Shown piece after piece: positions 24,786 through 36,673 of a stretch of 64,000 nucleotides of DNA. The stretch's first letter is position 1. Each line of letters starts with the position of its first letter. Source of the stretch: Bettongia penicillata ogilbyi (lineage: Eukaryota > Chordata > Mammalia > Diprotodontia > Potoroidae); assembly GCA_023548195.1 (NCBI GenBank), contig JAJHZJ010000336.1:558001-622000 (forward strand), given 5' to 3'. The translations under genes and the position numbers were made by a program. Below the pieces are notes generated by a model. That model ran no database searches. It saw only the letters and a program-made list of their open reading frames with translations, and was not told where the DNA came from.

Positions 24786-24965
24786 GAATTGGGAAGGATC
24801 CCAGGGGCCATTTAATCCAACATATATCTGTGCTGTAGAAAGGATTTGTAACCTCTCCTCAACATACTTAACAAGTGGTCATCCAAGCTTTGCCTAAAGA
24901 CCAATTAGAAGAGGAAACCCACTGGCTCCAATAACACTTGTGGATGGTTCTAATTTTTAAAAACT
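24786..24965 (-). mobile_element. CR1/L3-clade LINE 3' fragment
   Basis: 'ggaaggatcccaggggccatttaatccaac...taacaagtggtcatccaagctttgcctaaagacc' is the reversed CR1/L3 3' end. Confidence 0.75.
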
Positions 24966-25024
24966 TTGTTTTACCCTTGCATCCAACCATCTGAGCTATC
25001 TTCCAGACTGAGAGGCCTCAAAAA

Positions 25025-25185
25025 GTAGTGGAAAGAGCACAAGACTTGAAGCCAGCAGACCTTCATTCTAATCCTAGCTATACTATACTAGGTGACTGGC
25101 CATCTTACTTCAGGTCTTTGAGCCTGTCTTCTCATCTGTAAAATGAAGGAGTTGGATTCACTTATCTCTAAGATCCCTTCCAGCA
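25025..25185 (+). repeat. MIR SINE
   Basis: 'agtggaaagagcacaagacttgaagccagcagacc...cttctcatctgtaaaatgaaggagttgg' is in MIR sense order. Confidence 0.8.
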
Positions 25186-25660
25186 CAAATGTCCCCTGTT
25201 TTTGTAAAGCCTTACTTGATTCTGCCTCTAATCTATAAGTTTTTAACCTAGGGTCTGTAAACTAGTTGTATGTCTGTATATATGTATGTATGTGTATATA
25301 TGTATATATATGATACATACATATATGTGTGCATATATATTCTGATAACTACATATCAATATAAAAGGCTTGCTGAGGTATCATTTTCTGCATTTAAAAC
25401 ATGATTCTGAGGAGGGGTCCATGGGTTTCACCATCTGCTCAAGGTTATCTAGGAGACACAAAAAGAGGTCTCTTGATTCATGATCTCTCCCTCCACTGAC
25501 ATCCACTGCATTGAACCTCTCTTCTGGCTCTCATCACATCTTGCTTAGAGTCTATTCACTCATATATGTCATCTCCTCTACTAGACTATGATCTCCTTGG
25601 GGCACAGCAAACCTCAAAAAGTAAGAACTCAATAAATAAGTTAAATTGAACTGAATATAC
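25185..25660 (+). mobile_element. L2 LINE 3' portion with an AT-rich insertion
   Basis: L2 text before ('gtaaagccttacttgattctgcc') and after ('ctactagactatgatctccttgggg...agtaagaactcaataaataag') flanks a TATG/TGTA repeat at 25262-25342. Confidence 0.65.
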
Positions 25661-26784
25661 TCATTTGATCTCTCCTTTAGAAACCCAGATATAAAGTCAA
25701 AAAATCAGAGATTTGAAGCATAAACTGTCCTTCTACTAAAGTTAATGGTCTGTGAGAGCTTCCATGGCTTAAAAGTTAATTTCCCCAAAGCCAATCTAAT
25801 GATGATCTTCTCCAAACTAGGCTGAACTTCAACATAAGACAGTATGGCATCAGGCTGCTACTGGAAGCTTCTCCAATCAAGACTTGATGCTGTGCTTTCT
25901 ATTTTCCTAGCAGTGCCTTTTAGAACCCAGGTTCACCTCCAAGTCACAATGAGACTCTGAAGTAGGCCTTTAGTGAAAAAGATGCAAGTGTGCATACATT
26001 TGTGTGTGAATGCCATATTGAAATAAATCTGACCATACTCATATCCCCATATCTGACTTGGGTCTGAGCACAACCCATATAATCCATGTTATTTTGATTA
26101 TAGGTAGTGTATACCTACATTATTTTCCTTTTCAGAAATATGTACCATATTCAAGGACAGACTGTATCAGGACTAACAATATTAACATATATACACACAC
26201 ACATATATGGTCTCACCTTACCATTTCCTTTTATTGCTTTTAATTCCATATTTCAGTTTAATTAAAAACACAATGGTCTAAAGGACCTAATACTAATGCA
26301 CTATACCATTTATGAATATTTATCACCCCAGGCTACATAAAACTGAATAATTATTAGCAATTAAAAGAAGGTCAGCAGAAGGCTCTCTGGCTTCAGTGAC
26401 TTAAGAGAAGGCCGGGTACTCAGAGATCCATTCCCTCAGAGCCTCTTTGGCAAGTATTTTGCAAGAAGAGAGAAGCAGGTCCTGGCTGAGTGGGCACAAA
26501 CTGGTGTTGAGAGGACAGTGACCCCAAATGAAGAGCAAGCGATGAGAACGCTGGCAGTTCCCTTTATAAGCATGCAATTTAGGCCAGGAAAAAAAGTTTA
26601 GTGAAAAAATGGGTTGACACAAGAGAGTACTATAGGATAAGCAGGACAAGACTGGCTTAGCAACCAGAAATCAGACTGTGCCACCAGGAAAACATGAATT
26701 GCCACAGACTCGAAGTGATCCAAACATGTTTCACATGGTTCCGTCCTGCTTCAGTCCCCATGAGCATTAGGCACTAGCCATCAG

Positions 26785-26985
26785 TAAACTTGGGTTCTAC
26801 TCCCTTCTCTACCACTGACCTTGGGCAAGTCACTCATCCAGGCCTCAGTTTGCTCATTTGCAACATGAGGATAAAGATGCCTTTTATAAAGAACTCTGGC
26901 AAGGGTAAATTATGATAAGCCAATACAAAGTACTTAGTAACTAGAATATACAATTTCAGTGTATAGGATTTTTATAATTATTCCC
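26785..26985 (+). repeat. MIR SINE
   Basis: 'cttgggttctactcccttctctaccactgaccttgggcaagtcactc...cctcagtttgctcatttg' is MIR. Confidence 0.8.
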
Positions 26986-27129
26986 ATCATTTATCTGCAT
27001 CAGTATACTAAATACTATATTGGAAACCACTAGAGAGTAAAGGTCAAGTCTGTTTAACTTGTTTTAGAAAGTGCTGAGCAACATCTTTCATACACAAAGA
27101 CCTCGGTTACACATCAAGGATAGGCATAA

Positions 27130-27352
27130 TTCTAGAATTGGAAGAGGTTTCTGAAACTATCTAGTCCACCCTCTCATCATTTTTAAGTTACCTTTAAAAT
27201 AACTATAGGATAAAGTGATGACAGAACTGTGAGAGGTCGTCTAGTCCATCTCTCTTATTTTGCATACCAGAAACAAAGGCCCATAAAGTTTCACTGATTT
27301 GCTCATAATCACAGAAGCAGAGCCAGGATTTAAACTCAAACCCTCTGAGTCC
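27130..27352 (-). repeat. Two overlapping MIR3-like SINE fragments
   Basis: Two 'ggaag/gtgagaggtc...tctagtcca' starts (27137 and 27228) are followed by one core 'gaaacaaaggcccataaagtttcactgatttgctcataatcacag...gccaggatttaaactc'. This suggests a nested or partly duplicated SINE. Confidence 0.6.
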
Positions 27353-27567
27353 TAACCAAGGTCTCTCAGTGTATCCTGGATCATCTCCAGTCATCCTGAT
27401 AAATATCTGGTCACTGGATCCAGATGACTCCAGAGGAAAAAGTGAGACTGGTGCCCTTGCATAGCCCTCCCTCACTCAAAACAAAACCAAGTGCAAGTCA
27501 TGTCATCATTTCTCTGATGGCAAGGTCTTCTTCAAAAACGAAGGATGAACACACACAACCACAACAA
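27353..27567 (+). repeat. LINE-tailed marsupial SINE
   Basis: 'atcatctccagtcatcctgat...tggatccagatgactccagagg...gcatagccctccctcactc', then a tail 'gatggcaaggtcttcttcaaaaacgaaggatgaac'. 35 bases (27488-27522) are identical to 52590-52624. The tail resembles the end of the LINE at 9594-9627. Confidence 0.7.
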
Positions 27568-27609
27568 TGTTTGTACCACTAAACCACAAGGATTCTAAAT
27601 AAATGGACT

Positions 27610-27790
27610 CAACAACTTCAGTTCAATTGAACTGGCATTTTCTGAATACTCTCTCTATACAAGGCCATGTGCTTGGGTGGTATATAAAGATGAATATGGC
27701 ATAGTGCCTGCCCTCTAAGAACTTATAGTCTAATAAGGTAGATAAGAAATGTCTACAGATATTTTTAATAAAAATTAGAACATGATCAAT
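27610..27790. repeat. Dispersed repeat ('gcctgccctctaagaacttatagtctaa' type)
   Basis: Shares the layout 'attgaactggc...tgtgcttggg...gtgcctgccctctaagaactta' with 29440-29600, 33080-33235 and 42060-42240. Family not named. Confidence 0.55.
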
Positions 27791-27892
27791 TTATGAGAAT
27801 ATTCTGGAATTCAGAGGAAGAAAAGACCACTTACTATTGGAGTGACCAGCAGTGAATGAAAAACATTTGTAAACTTTACTATGAGCCATGTA

Positions 27893-28143
27893 GGGGCAGC
27901 AAGGTGGTGTAGCAGATAGAATGCCAGGTCTGGAGTTAGGAAGACTCGTCTTTCTGAGTTCAAATTCAGCCTCAGGCACTTACTAGCTGTGTGACTCTGG
28001 ACAAGTCACTTAACCCTGATTGTCTCAGTTTCCTCATCTGTAAAATGAGCCAGAGAAGGAAATGCCAAACCACTCCAGTACTTTTGTCAAGAAAACTCCA
28101 GATAGAGTCACAAAGAGTCAGACACTACTGAAAAACAGCAACA
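27893..28143 (+). repeat. Marsupial SINE, full length
   Basis: Head 'gggcagcaaggtggtgtagcagatagaa', core 'ggcacttactagctgtgtgactctgg', 3' half 'gaaggaaatgccaaaccactccag...gtcaagaaaactccag...gagtcacaaagagtc'. Confidence 0.93.
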
Positions 28144-28488
28144 CACACATGTTCCATGTACTGGGGATACAAATACAAAATCAAAACAGTCCTTGATCAC
28201 GTGGACCTTACATTCTAATAGATAATAATACATTCTAGTGAAGATCTCAGTGGTATCCAGGAAGAAGCATTTTTGTGCTTAACTTTGAAGGAGGAGAAAT
28301 CAGACAGAGGACCTGGGTAAGTACCTGTTTCAGCCACTGAGACAGTCAAATATGGACCTTGTTCCCCTCTACATGGGCTAGTTTAATAAATACATGTGGT
28401 AAAAAAAAAAATTCTTACTCAGCTTGAATGTTGACCGAATACTCAGGTAAACACCCAGACTTCAACGTGTTTCCACCTCACCCCTCCC

Positions 28489-28490
<2 letters not shown>

Positions 28491-28537
<47 letters not shown>
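28491..28537. repeat. (AC)n microsatellite
   Basis: 47 bp of AC units with no interruption. Confidence 0.95.
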
Positions 28538-28540
<3 letters not shown>

Positions 28541-29211
28541 TATATTCTTATGCAACAGTGACACTCAGCAGCTCTACAGGCAGCTCTGACAGGCTGGTTA
28601 ATGTTGTTGAGGCATCCTGAATATTTTAAAATACTGCAAGATAGATTATCATTCATATTTCCAAAAAAAATTAACTTTCTTTTATTTCAATCTTCTTTCC
28701 TCTATACCGAGTTGTAAATGGGGATCATAGAATCTGGGGAAAGAGGAGTCAACCCCCACTCTATACAATCTCTGCCCCTGTCCTAATACAAGGATGCTCC
28801 CTCCCCAGGAATAATAGTCTAAACTTGCCTCAGTTGTAGCAGGGAGAAAAGAAATCTCCCTGCCAACATCCTCAGACAAGGGATTCTTGCTTTCTTGCCT
28901 TTTTTCTTTATGATTAGTGTTAAAAATCCAAATACTAGCCCCATGGCAGAGAATACCAAACTGAGCAATAGCTGTACAAAACAAAAGAGGTACAGATAAT
29001 AGCCAACACTGCAGAGAAAACATTTGAGCCATCTTCCTCAGAGCTGGTCAGCGAAGTTCTCATTAACTACAAGGGAAAGAGTCTATTTGGTTTGATAAAC
29101 AGAGAGGTTTCAGAAAGGAGGGTTCCAAAGGAACCTGGAGGTGACCCCTTAAATCTATAGATTACAAACCCCTGGAAATCAGTAATCTAGCATTGGTTCT
29201 TAACAATGGCT

Positions 29212-29420
29212 GATATTTCTGTGGAATTTACACAGTTTGCAAGCCACTTTTATATAATTATCTAATTTTTCCCTTTCAACAACATGACTAGGTACTACAG
29301 GTGTAATCATTATTTTACAAAAGAAATTGAGACTCAGAAAATTTAAGAAACTGGCTCATGGCCACAAAGATTGTAAGTGATGAACGTTCAGCAATCTTTC
29401 TGACCTCTTTCTACCAACAG
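29212..29420 (-). repeat. MIR/CORE-SINE fragment
   Basis: 'cacagtttgcaagccac...ttacaaaagaaattgagactcagaaaatttaagaaactggctcatgg' is a reversed MIR. Confidence 0.65.
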
Positions 29421-29439
29421 AGTAGGAACAAGTTTAACT

Positions 29440-29600
29440 AATTAATTCAACAAGAATTTACAGAGTTATTATATAGGGTGATATGTGAAACACATATTCC
29501 TGCTTTTAGGGCTTATGAGTCTAACAAGGGAGACAAGGCATGTAAATTGCTAACTTTAATAAAAATTAGAATATTCAAATTTTAATATAATATTATAAGT
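29440..29600. repeat. Dispersed repeat, second copy of the 27610 type
   Basis: 'caacaagaatttacagagttattatataggg...gcttttagggcttatgagtctaacaaggg' parallels 27610-27790, including the following 'taataaaaattagaa', which both share. Confidence 0.55.
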
Positions 29601-29859
29601 GTGCTATCTACCAATTCATTAACACATAAGCATGCACTGTATCAGGTGGGGTGAGGCCCAGACTAGGAGGATCCCCAAAAGAGTTATACTAGAGAAAAAA
29701 GCTCCCAGTTTTCCACTGCCCAATTCACCTTGCCTTGGAAGAGGGAATGTGCCAAATGCAACCTCTTCTCTTTAGGCACTTTTACCTCCCACATTCTTAT
29801 ACGCCAGAGGCAAATACCTACTGCAGGAATCCTATTTCATTAGCACTTGTATCTGCTAC

Positions 29860-30050
29860 GATTAGAAAATTCAGGAAGCATAGAAGCAGAAGAGACCAAA
29901 GAACCAGGAGACCCAGATCTGCTACTAACTCACTGTATGATCTTAAAGGACCCATCTGAACTCCCTAGGCCTTGGTTTCCTCATTTGTAAAATAATTGAA
30001 CTGAATAGTCTTGAAGGTCTCTTCCAGTGCCAATGTTACTCTCTGATTCT
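29860..30050 (+). repeat. MIR SINE
   Basis: 'gagacccagatctgctactaactcactgtatgatctt...ggtttcctcatttgtaaaataa' is MIR sense. Confidence 0.7.
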
Positions 30051-32080
30051 AACCTACATCTATCTCCCTTTGAGTTTTGTTTCACTAGCAAAGATATTGA
30101 TCCAATCCATCTCAAACTCTTATAGTCAAAACTGACCAAGGGCTGGAGTTCTCACTCTGAAGATATCCTTTTCCTCACATCCTAGAGGGCTTTATTGCAG
30201 CAATAAGCTCCAATATATAAGTATCAAAGAGAAAAATACTATTTTCCCTGCCATGTCATGTTTATGGTTGGATTGGGCTCCCCATCTCCCCCACCCTGCA
30301 TTTCCTCTTCTCTCCTCCTCCAGCCTGATGCTTTCAATGATGCCACAATCCAGTCTCTGTGACTCTGGAAATGTTTCCATGGTGATGAGCAATGATGTCA
30401 TAAAGGAGGGATTGTGATATGGTTGAATGAAATCTGGTGCCAGATGCATCCTGAACAGAGATTAAAGTAAGGAGAGAGTTTCCCTATAGGCTTGTCCTAG
30501 GGAATGGAAAACTGGCATTGTGAGGGTAAAAAGTGAGGGAAAAAAGAATTCCAGGCAGTTTCGTGGTTATCTGATTGTACTTGGAAAGAAGGAGGCTCAA
30601 AGATTCCAAATAACACTAGTTAACTTAGTCCTAAAAGAAACATTAGGAAGGGGCAGGGAGCAAGGGGAATAGTAATTCTATCCTGGAGTCTGAGAGGATC
30701 CAAATAGATAGTGTGTACAAGCCAAGAGACATACATTGTTTAAGGACCGTAACCATAGCTCTTGTAAGTTTATAATACATCCCAATAACTCCAAAGAAAC
30801 AGACCATAAGTTGGAGAGCCATTTCCATCACCAGAACTTGCCTGCTTGGAAAGAAACCCCACCGCAAGGTTTTCTTTTTAGAGGAAATAGAAATGGACCT
30901 GCAAGCCCTTCCCAGAAGGGTTCATCTTCCATGGGGCTGGCCTTTTGGCTGAAACAAGCAGGCCTAGGGGAAAAGAAAGGCCTTCTGAGACTGGGGTAGA
31001 GGCTGTCAAATAGCCTGATGGCACAGTAGCTGGAGAATTAAATACTACCTTGGTCCGAAGTCCTTGGAAATGCAGGAACAGATGCATTGCCATCAGAAAG
31101 AGCCTCCCTTGAGAGAGAGGCACAGTCGCCAGCAGCTCAATTGAGATGCTCCCTCTTCTGAAGGTGGCTGGAGACAGTGGAGTGATTTGTAGCCGGAAAG
31201 AATTGTGCCAAAGGAGCTGGCACTTTTCAGCCAAAGCAAACTGATTAATTCCCAGTGTCCCACAGCAGGCTCTGAGAGATCCATCCTGCTCCCAGTCCCC
31301 ATCATCTTCCTCCTTCTGTGGCTTCTTGAAGCAGAGTTATCAAACTGTAAGCTACCCTCCCCAAATACAGACAAGTGACTAGTCTTAAGGCAGCTCTGAC
31401 ACATCTCTATTAGGTATGAATTAACTTCACGGGAAAATAGTTTCCACTGAGCAGACTGGACATGTGTCTTTCCTTCTCTATGCAGGGATGGAAAATGTTT
31501 CTTTGATATACAAATAAAATTCCAGTAATCTGCCATCAGTTACACAAAAGGTATGAGTTGTGGGAAGGGTAGAGATTCCCAGACATTCCTCTTGGGAAAA
31601 AGTATTCACCTTTCTTAAGATAACTACCTGGATTTTTTAGATAACTAGCCCAGTTAGCATTAGCTGGAAAGATAAGTAGGAGGGCAGGATTGATGATTTT
31701 CTGCATCTGGGTTCAGAATAGTCTGTGATCAGAGTCAAAGTTCTATTTTTGGTTTAGGTGGAAGTCTAAGGCCAATGTTAGGAATAAATGTGTAGCCAAG
31801 ATTAGAGGTGACTATGAATATGTTTACATGTTCATATATGGCCAGGATTAGGCATATTCTCTTCCGAGGTCATTCTGGGTTCAAAGTTAGGGACCAATCA
31901 TGGACCGAAATTATGGATCACGTAGGACCAGAGTTATGACAGTAAAACTGAGCTAACTGGGATAAACCCCATGACTCTCGTTGTCATAGCAATAGTACAT
32001 GTATAGAGTCATTTATATATATACTATATATTTTTTGTAATTCCATATTTATTGACACTGTTCGCACCATATCTGGAATA
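30050..32080. other. No recognised element
   Basis: About 2 kb without clear repeats. Minus-strand frames of 118 and 147 codons overlap here (30878-31536). They have no recognisable domain, no splice context I could support, and run in different frames. A short 'GTTTCCATGGTGATG' block at 30372-30386 partly resembles an RFX half-palindrome. Left unassigned. Confidence 0.5.
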
Positions 32081-32084
32081 ATCT

Positions 32085-32230
32085 AAGTGGTCTAGTAGGA
32101 CAAGTAGACTTGGGAGTCACCAAAACTCTGAGTTCTAGTCCTGGAACTCACTATGTGACTTCAGGCAAGTCAGTTCTCTCAGAGCTTAATTTTGTCAGGG
32201 AGTTGAACTGCCCTCCATATTTGGAATTCT
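32085..32230 (+). repeat. MIR SINE
   Basis: 'acttgggagtcaccaaaactctgagttctagtcctggaactcactatgtgacttcaggcaagtc' is a MIR head and core. Confidence 0.7.
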
Positions 32231-32231
32231 A

Positions 32232-32540
32232 TCACCTTGCCTGGTTTCCTTCACATCCCAGTTAAAATTCCACCTTCCACAAGAACCTTTTCCGTAACCT
32301 CCTTAATGCTACTGCCTTTCCTTTGTTAATTATCTCCACTTAATTTATAATATCATATTAACTTATTATATACATACATATATCTTGTTTATACATATTT
32401 CCTTGCATGGCTTTTGCATTGCCTTCCCCATTAAACCGGGAGCTCTTTGAAGGTAAAGACTATTTTTTGCTTCTCTTTTTATCCCCAGCACTTAGTACTT
32501 GGCACATAGTAGGCACTTAATAAATGCTTACTGACATGAG
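32232..32540 (+). mobile_element. L2 LINE 3' end
   Basis: 'cagttaaaattccaccttcc', 'ccccattaaaccgggagctctttgaaggtaaagac' and 'agtacttggcacatagtaggcacttaataaatgcttactga' form an intact-looking L2 terminus. Confidence 0.85.
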
Positions 32541-33079
32541 AAATAATCTCTCAGGTCCTTTTCATCACTGATATTGTATGACTCAATGAGTCTGTCTCGC
32601 TGTCTGAAGTATTTTTAACTCCCCTTTGTGAGGAACATTATATTCTGAAGGTATACTGTTGTTATGCTATTTCCCTAAACAGGTTAATTTATTTTTTTCT
32701 ATCTTGCTTTTTTAAAAGCATCTCATCCCACTTTGAATACAAAATTCACTTCACACTGGAGTCTGGTATTATTTTGTAAAAAAGATATTTTGTAAACAGA
32801 GATTGGATTCTGCCTTATTGACCAGTATTAAAAGCTACACCACCCAAAAGCAGCCAGCCCCAACTTGTCCAAAGCAACTTAGATTCTTTCCTTGTATAAA
32901 ACCATATACTCTTTCCTTGTCTTTCCCACAGCCAATAGAAAGTGGTTAATTTTATTATTATGTTTAAATGAATTTCTTTGTGCCTGAACATTCTGGTATT
33001 CTGCTCATCCTTATAAATACTTGATGCAGAAACAATCTTTGAAAACGTCCTAAGGCCTCCAGTACATCCTGTCCTTTTG

Positions 33080-33235
33080 CAACATGTATAATGCACTGTG
33101 CTAGGCACAGAGTCCAGAAAATAAAAGAACAGATAAGGATACAAAGGAGGGAAGTTATGGTCCCTGCCCTCAGGTATCTTGTAGTCTAGCAAACAATTTA
33201 ATGAAATAAATTCAGAAGGGTAAACCTACCTAAAG
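33080..33235. repeat. Dispersed repeat, third copy of the 27610 type
   Basis: 'aatgcactgtgctaggcacag...tggtccctgccctcaggtatcttgtagtct' matches the family layout. Confidence 0.55.
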
Positions 33236-33424
33236 AAAGGGAAAGGAGGGAATTAGGATGTTCACTACGGAGCATCTGAAAATTAAATTTTTTAATGAGT
33301 AAGAAGAGAAGCAGGGGAATGATGACGTTCTTCATTACTGTGAATCTGAAAATAAACAAAAAAAAAAAAAGCATTTTTAAAGGAAGGAAGGAGTGGGAGT
33401 GCTGATAGGAAGAAAAAGCTACTG

Positions 33425-33535
33425 CTCCATTCAGCAGCACGCATGCATTGAAAGTCTATCTTGGTTGCTGGGCAACCAACAGAAAGCATTTCAGAGAGCA
33501 AAGGGCTAATTGGATTAATGAATTAATTGGACACT
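33425..33535. promoter_or_regulatory. Candidate intronic enhancer: RFX palindrome plus homeodomain cluster
   Basis: TTGGTTGCTGGGCAACCAA (33461-33479) is a perfect inverted repeat with an X-box-like core. 27 bp later, 33506-33530 holds three TAAT/ATTA-containing sites, one reading GGATTA (Otx/Crx-like). The block is repeat-free. Function is inferred from motifs only. Confidence 0.45.
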
Positions 33536-34469
33536 TCCCAGTAAGGTGACCACTTTATCCTAGACTATATCATCTTTTCTTCCCCCTCTATCATGTGAGT
33601 ATCTAAGTGACCAGTAATTCTCTGTCAGGAAGGCTGTCTAAGTGAACTCAGTTCCCTACCAGTTCCAGGATTCTATAACTCTAAGTGCTTGGAGGTTTTC
33701 AAAGCTGCACAAGTATAGAGAAGGTTGTCATTATTACTGCAAAAAGTAAACCTCACTGTCTGGAATTAACTTAATCCACTTTCCTATACTTTCCTATGAG
33801 TTTGCCTAGTGACATAATCATGGCAATCTGGAAAATGATGTCCCTGTGTCTGTCAGAGATATATGGTGGTAAGAACATATGAGAAACTGGATCCTTGGCT
33901 TTCTTGGGAAACCTTACTGCCTCTCCCTTTGCCTCCTCTGGTGGGTTCCTTTAATTACAGGAAAACCCCAATAAAGTTAAGAAGGATGGATAAGCTAACA
34001 ATGAAATGCTGCAGGGAGCTGGCAAACTGTTTCTTGAGGTCACCCCAGTGCTCTCATTCTTTCAGACAACAGTCACGTCCAGGAATTTATGAAGACCAAG
34101 TCTTGGGGGAAAGGTACCAAAATAGGGCTTCTAGTCTTGCCCAAGAGCAATTTTCTAGGTGACCTTAAACAACTCACTTCTATTTTCTCTGTATCATTTA
34201 TAAAGGAGTAAATAACCTCTGCCTTTTAATGCATAATCATTGGTCAAATATTTCTGGATCCTTCCCCAGTGGCACCCCTTTTCAAAGACTTCTCTCCTCC
34301 TCCTCTCTGCCTACTATCACCCCCTACCTGGCCCAGATCTAAAAAATTCATTCCCACTAAGAAGATTAATTCATTCCCTGTTAGACTTTTAAAAAGGAGG
34401 TTGGAAAGGGCAATATGTGTACTCTCAAATCATGTCCACCTCATCTATACAGAATCTTCTCCATCTTCC

Positions 34470-34720
34470 TAGCCCTCCCCTCAGCAATGCCCCCCACAAT
34501 TATTTTCATTTCTCTTTTATGACATTGATCTGTAACATACTGCTTTTCATTATACTCATTTGTATACATGTCTTTTCTCATCTACTCTAAGCCAAAAAGT
34601 TCCTTTGATATAAATACCATATTTTATTTATCTTTATATCCCCTACAGATCTTGCACATACCCTAACATACAGTATACACAATAAAATATTTGTTGGTTA
34701 AATTCATTGGGATAAATGAG
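34470..34720 (+). mobile_element. L2 LINE 3' end
   Basis: 'ctctaagccaaaaagttcctttgatataaataccatattttatttatc...ataaaatatttgttggttaaattc' is a decayed L2 terminus. Confidence 0.6.
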
Positions 34721-35394
34721 GCTAATTAATCTGGTTTCCTGCCCTCAGGATGTTAATAGTAGGGTTGCAGGTTAAGCTAGATGGCCTCCAAGGTCCCTTC
34801 CTACTCAGATTCTGTGCTCCTGTGACCTGCTCAGGGCCATACAACTAATAAGCAGATAGATCAGGGTCCAAAAACACGGGTTTTCTAAAGGTAAGGCGAG
34901 CCCTTTCTAGTATAATAATATAGTCCTTTAGCACTGATACTCAGAACAGTTTGTTGAATTTTCATTTAACTGGACCCAACATGACTATCATGGGTTTTCA
35001 GACATCTGTGGAATATTATGGGGTCAATTTCTGATGTTCCTAAAAATCACAGGATGTGGGTAATTCCTTTCTCTTCTTATGTATTAAGCCAACTCTGTGT
35101 ACAAATCCACAGAACCCTATACACCACCCATACACCATCTTACTGACATATTTTTCTACCAGCCCCAGCTGCTTCAAAAAGATCGATTTTGGCCTTTTCC
35201 CCAAAACATGATCTTCTCAGTTTTGCAAACAGGCTTGGTTGAGGGTGGGGGTGGATTGGCTTGTGAGCATCTTTGGTACCAGGTCTTTTTGTCAGGTCAT
35301 GTGGGGTGTTTTGCATGATGTAATTGACTCCAATTTCTCCCACCCATCCGTAAAAAATTCATAAGTGCCTAAAAAACAAAACAAAGCCAGGAGG

Positions 35395-35760
35395 GGAAAA
35401 GGCAATTTTAAAACGTATTCTGCTGCAGAGGCTGCTATTCCTGCAGGCATAGTAGATATTAATAATTCAACAAAATATTACAGTAATTACTATACTTTGC
35501 AATATCACAACAGTGCACTTTAGCACAACTCCTACAAATCTCCTTGCAACTGCCATTAATAAGTAAAATGCAATTCACCATATTAAATTTGTTGTTTAAA
35601 AGCTAAATATTTCATCGGAGCTAATATATTTTAAATAATCAGCCAGGACCACTGAAATCCCCAGCCCTGCATTTCTCCCCCTTCAAATGAAATTACATCG
35701 TAAGCATTCAATCAGAAATTGAGTTCAACTGTAACATTTATATCCTGACTATTAAGACTC
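35395..35760. promoter_or_regulatory. Candidate conserved non-coding block, AT/homeodomain-rich
   Basis: Repeat-free, with dense ATTA/TAAT/AATTA motifs (for example around 35459-35490 and 35620-35640) and several 'gcaat/attgc'-like octamers. Composition differs from the SINE/LINE mosaic around it. Assigned on appearance; no alignment could be run. Confidence 0.35.
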
Positions 35761-36370
35761 AAAAGTTCCCCTTTGGATGGACCTGGAATATACTCAGCAG
35801 TTGGGCACAGTCAGTGCCTGATTAGGCTGCTACAGAGAGATGGTAGGAGTGACTAAGAAAGGAAGATTCGCTCTATTGGGCCCAGGTGATTGGCTAGCTT
35901 TTCTAGCTTCAAGAAAAGATCCCTATGGATTTCAAGAGTAGTGGATGGCAAGAGAACTTCAGAAATGATGAGAATCTTTGAATCTTGAAGGTGAAAGGTA
36001 CCACAGAGTGAGATCACCTGGTCCAAATGGGTCATGTTACAAAGAGATCCAGAGGAACAAAGCGAACTGACCAAGGTGGACTGAGGTTTTCTGAATCCTA
36101 GCCTGGTACCCTCAGCCTTGCATGTGCCTCAGGCTAGCATTTCACATGTGTTAGTGCTTATTCTAGATAGTAACTGTGGTTGCTTTCAAGCCCAAGCTCT
36201 CAGGCTCCTAGGTGCTACATTCCTGAATGGGGCTAGGGAGGAAAGGGTGCAACTGGCACATCAATAAAAGTCCCTTGCATTGAATGTAATGCCAAGAGTT
36301 AACTTGTCATTCCTTCTTTCCAGAAGATCAGGTGTGCCAGCATCCCAGCCATGACTCAGGTAAGGTAAGG

Positions 36371-36373
<3 letters not shown>

Positions 36374-36415
<42 letters not shown>
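36374..36415. repeat. (TG)21 microsatellite
   Basis: 42 bp of GT units with no interruption. Confidence 0.95.
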
Positions 36416-36417
<2 letters not shown>

Positions 36418-36673
36418 GAGCACATGCACAAGTACAGATAAGGAATTAGGGAAGGAGAGAAAAATACAATTCACTTCCTAGAACCTAAAGGAAGCCATCG
36501 CGTCTAAGAAGCCTTCCCTAATAACTGCAGTAATCATTATCATGTCTTATCGTAACTGTTGTTAAGATTTCAATGGCCATGTCATATATTTCATATCTGA
36601 TTATACTCACGTTTATCACCTAGAAATATTAACCTTAACACTCTATTACAATATATAAAAATGTAATATTCCT

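Noticed and set aside
28682..29032. 116-codon minus-strand frame with a signal-peptide-like start
   Set aside because: No domain, no splice or promoter context and no recognised homologue; a chance frame is the simplest reading.
30878..31536. Overlapping 118- and 147-codon minus-strand frames
   Set aside because: Different frames, no recognisable domain, AT-rich intron context. Would need transcript data to reconsider.
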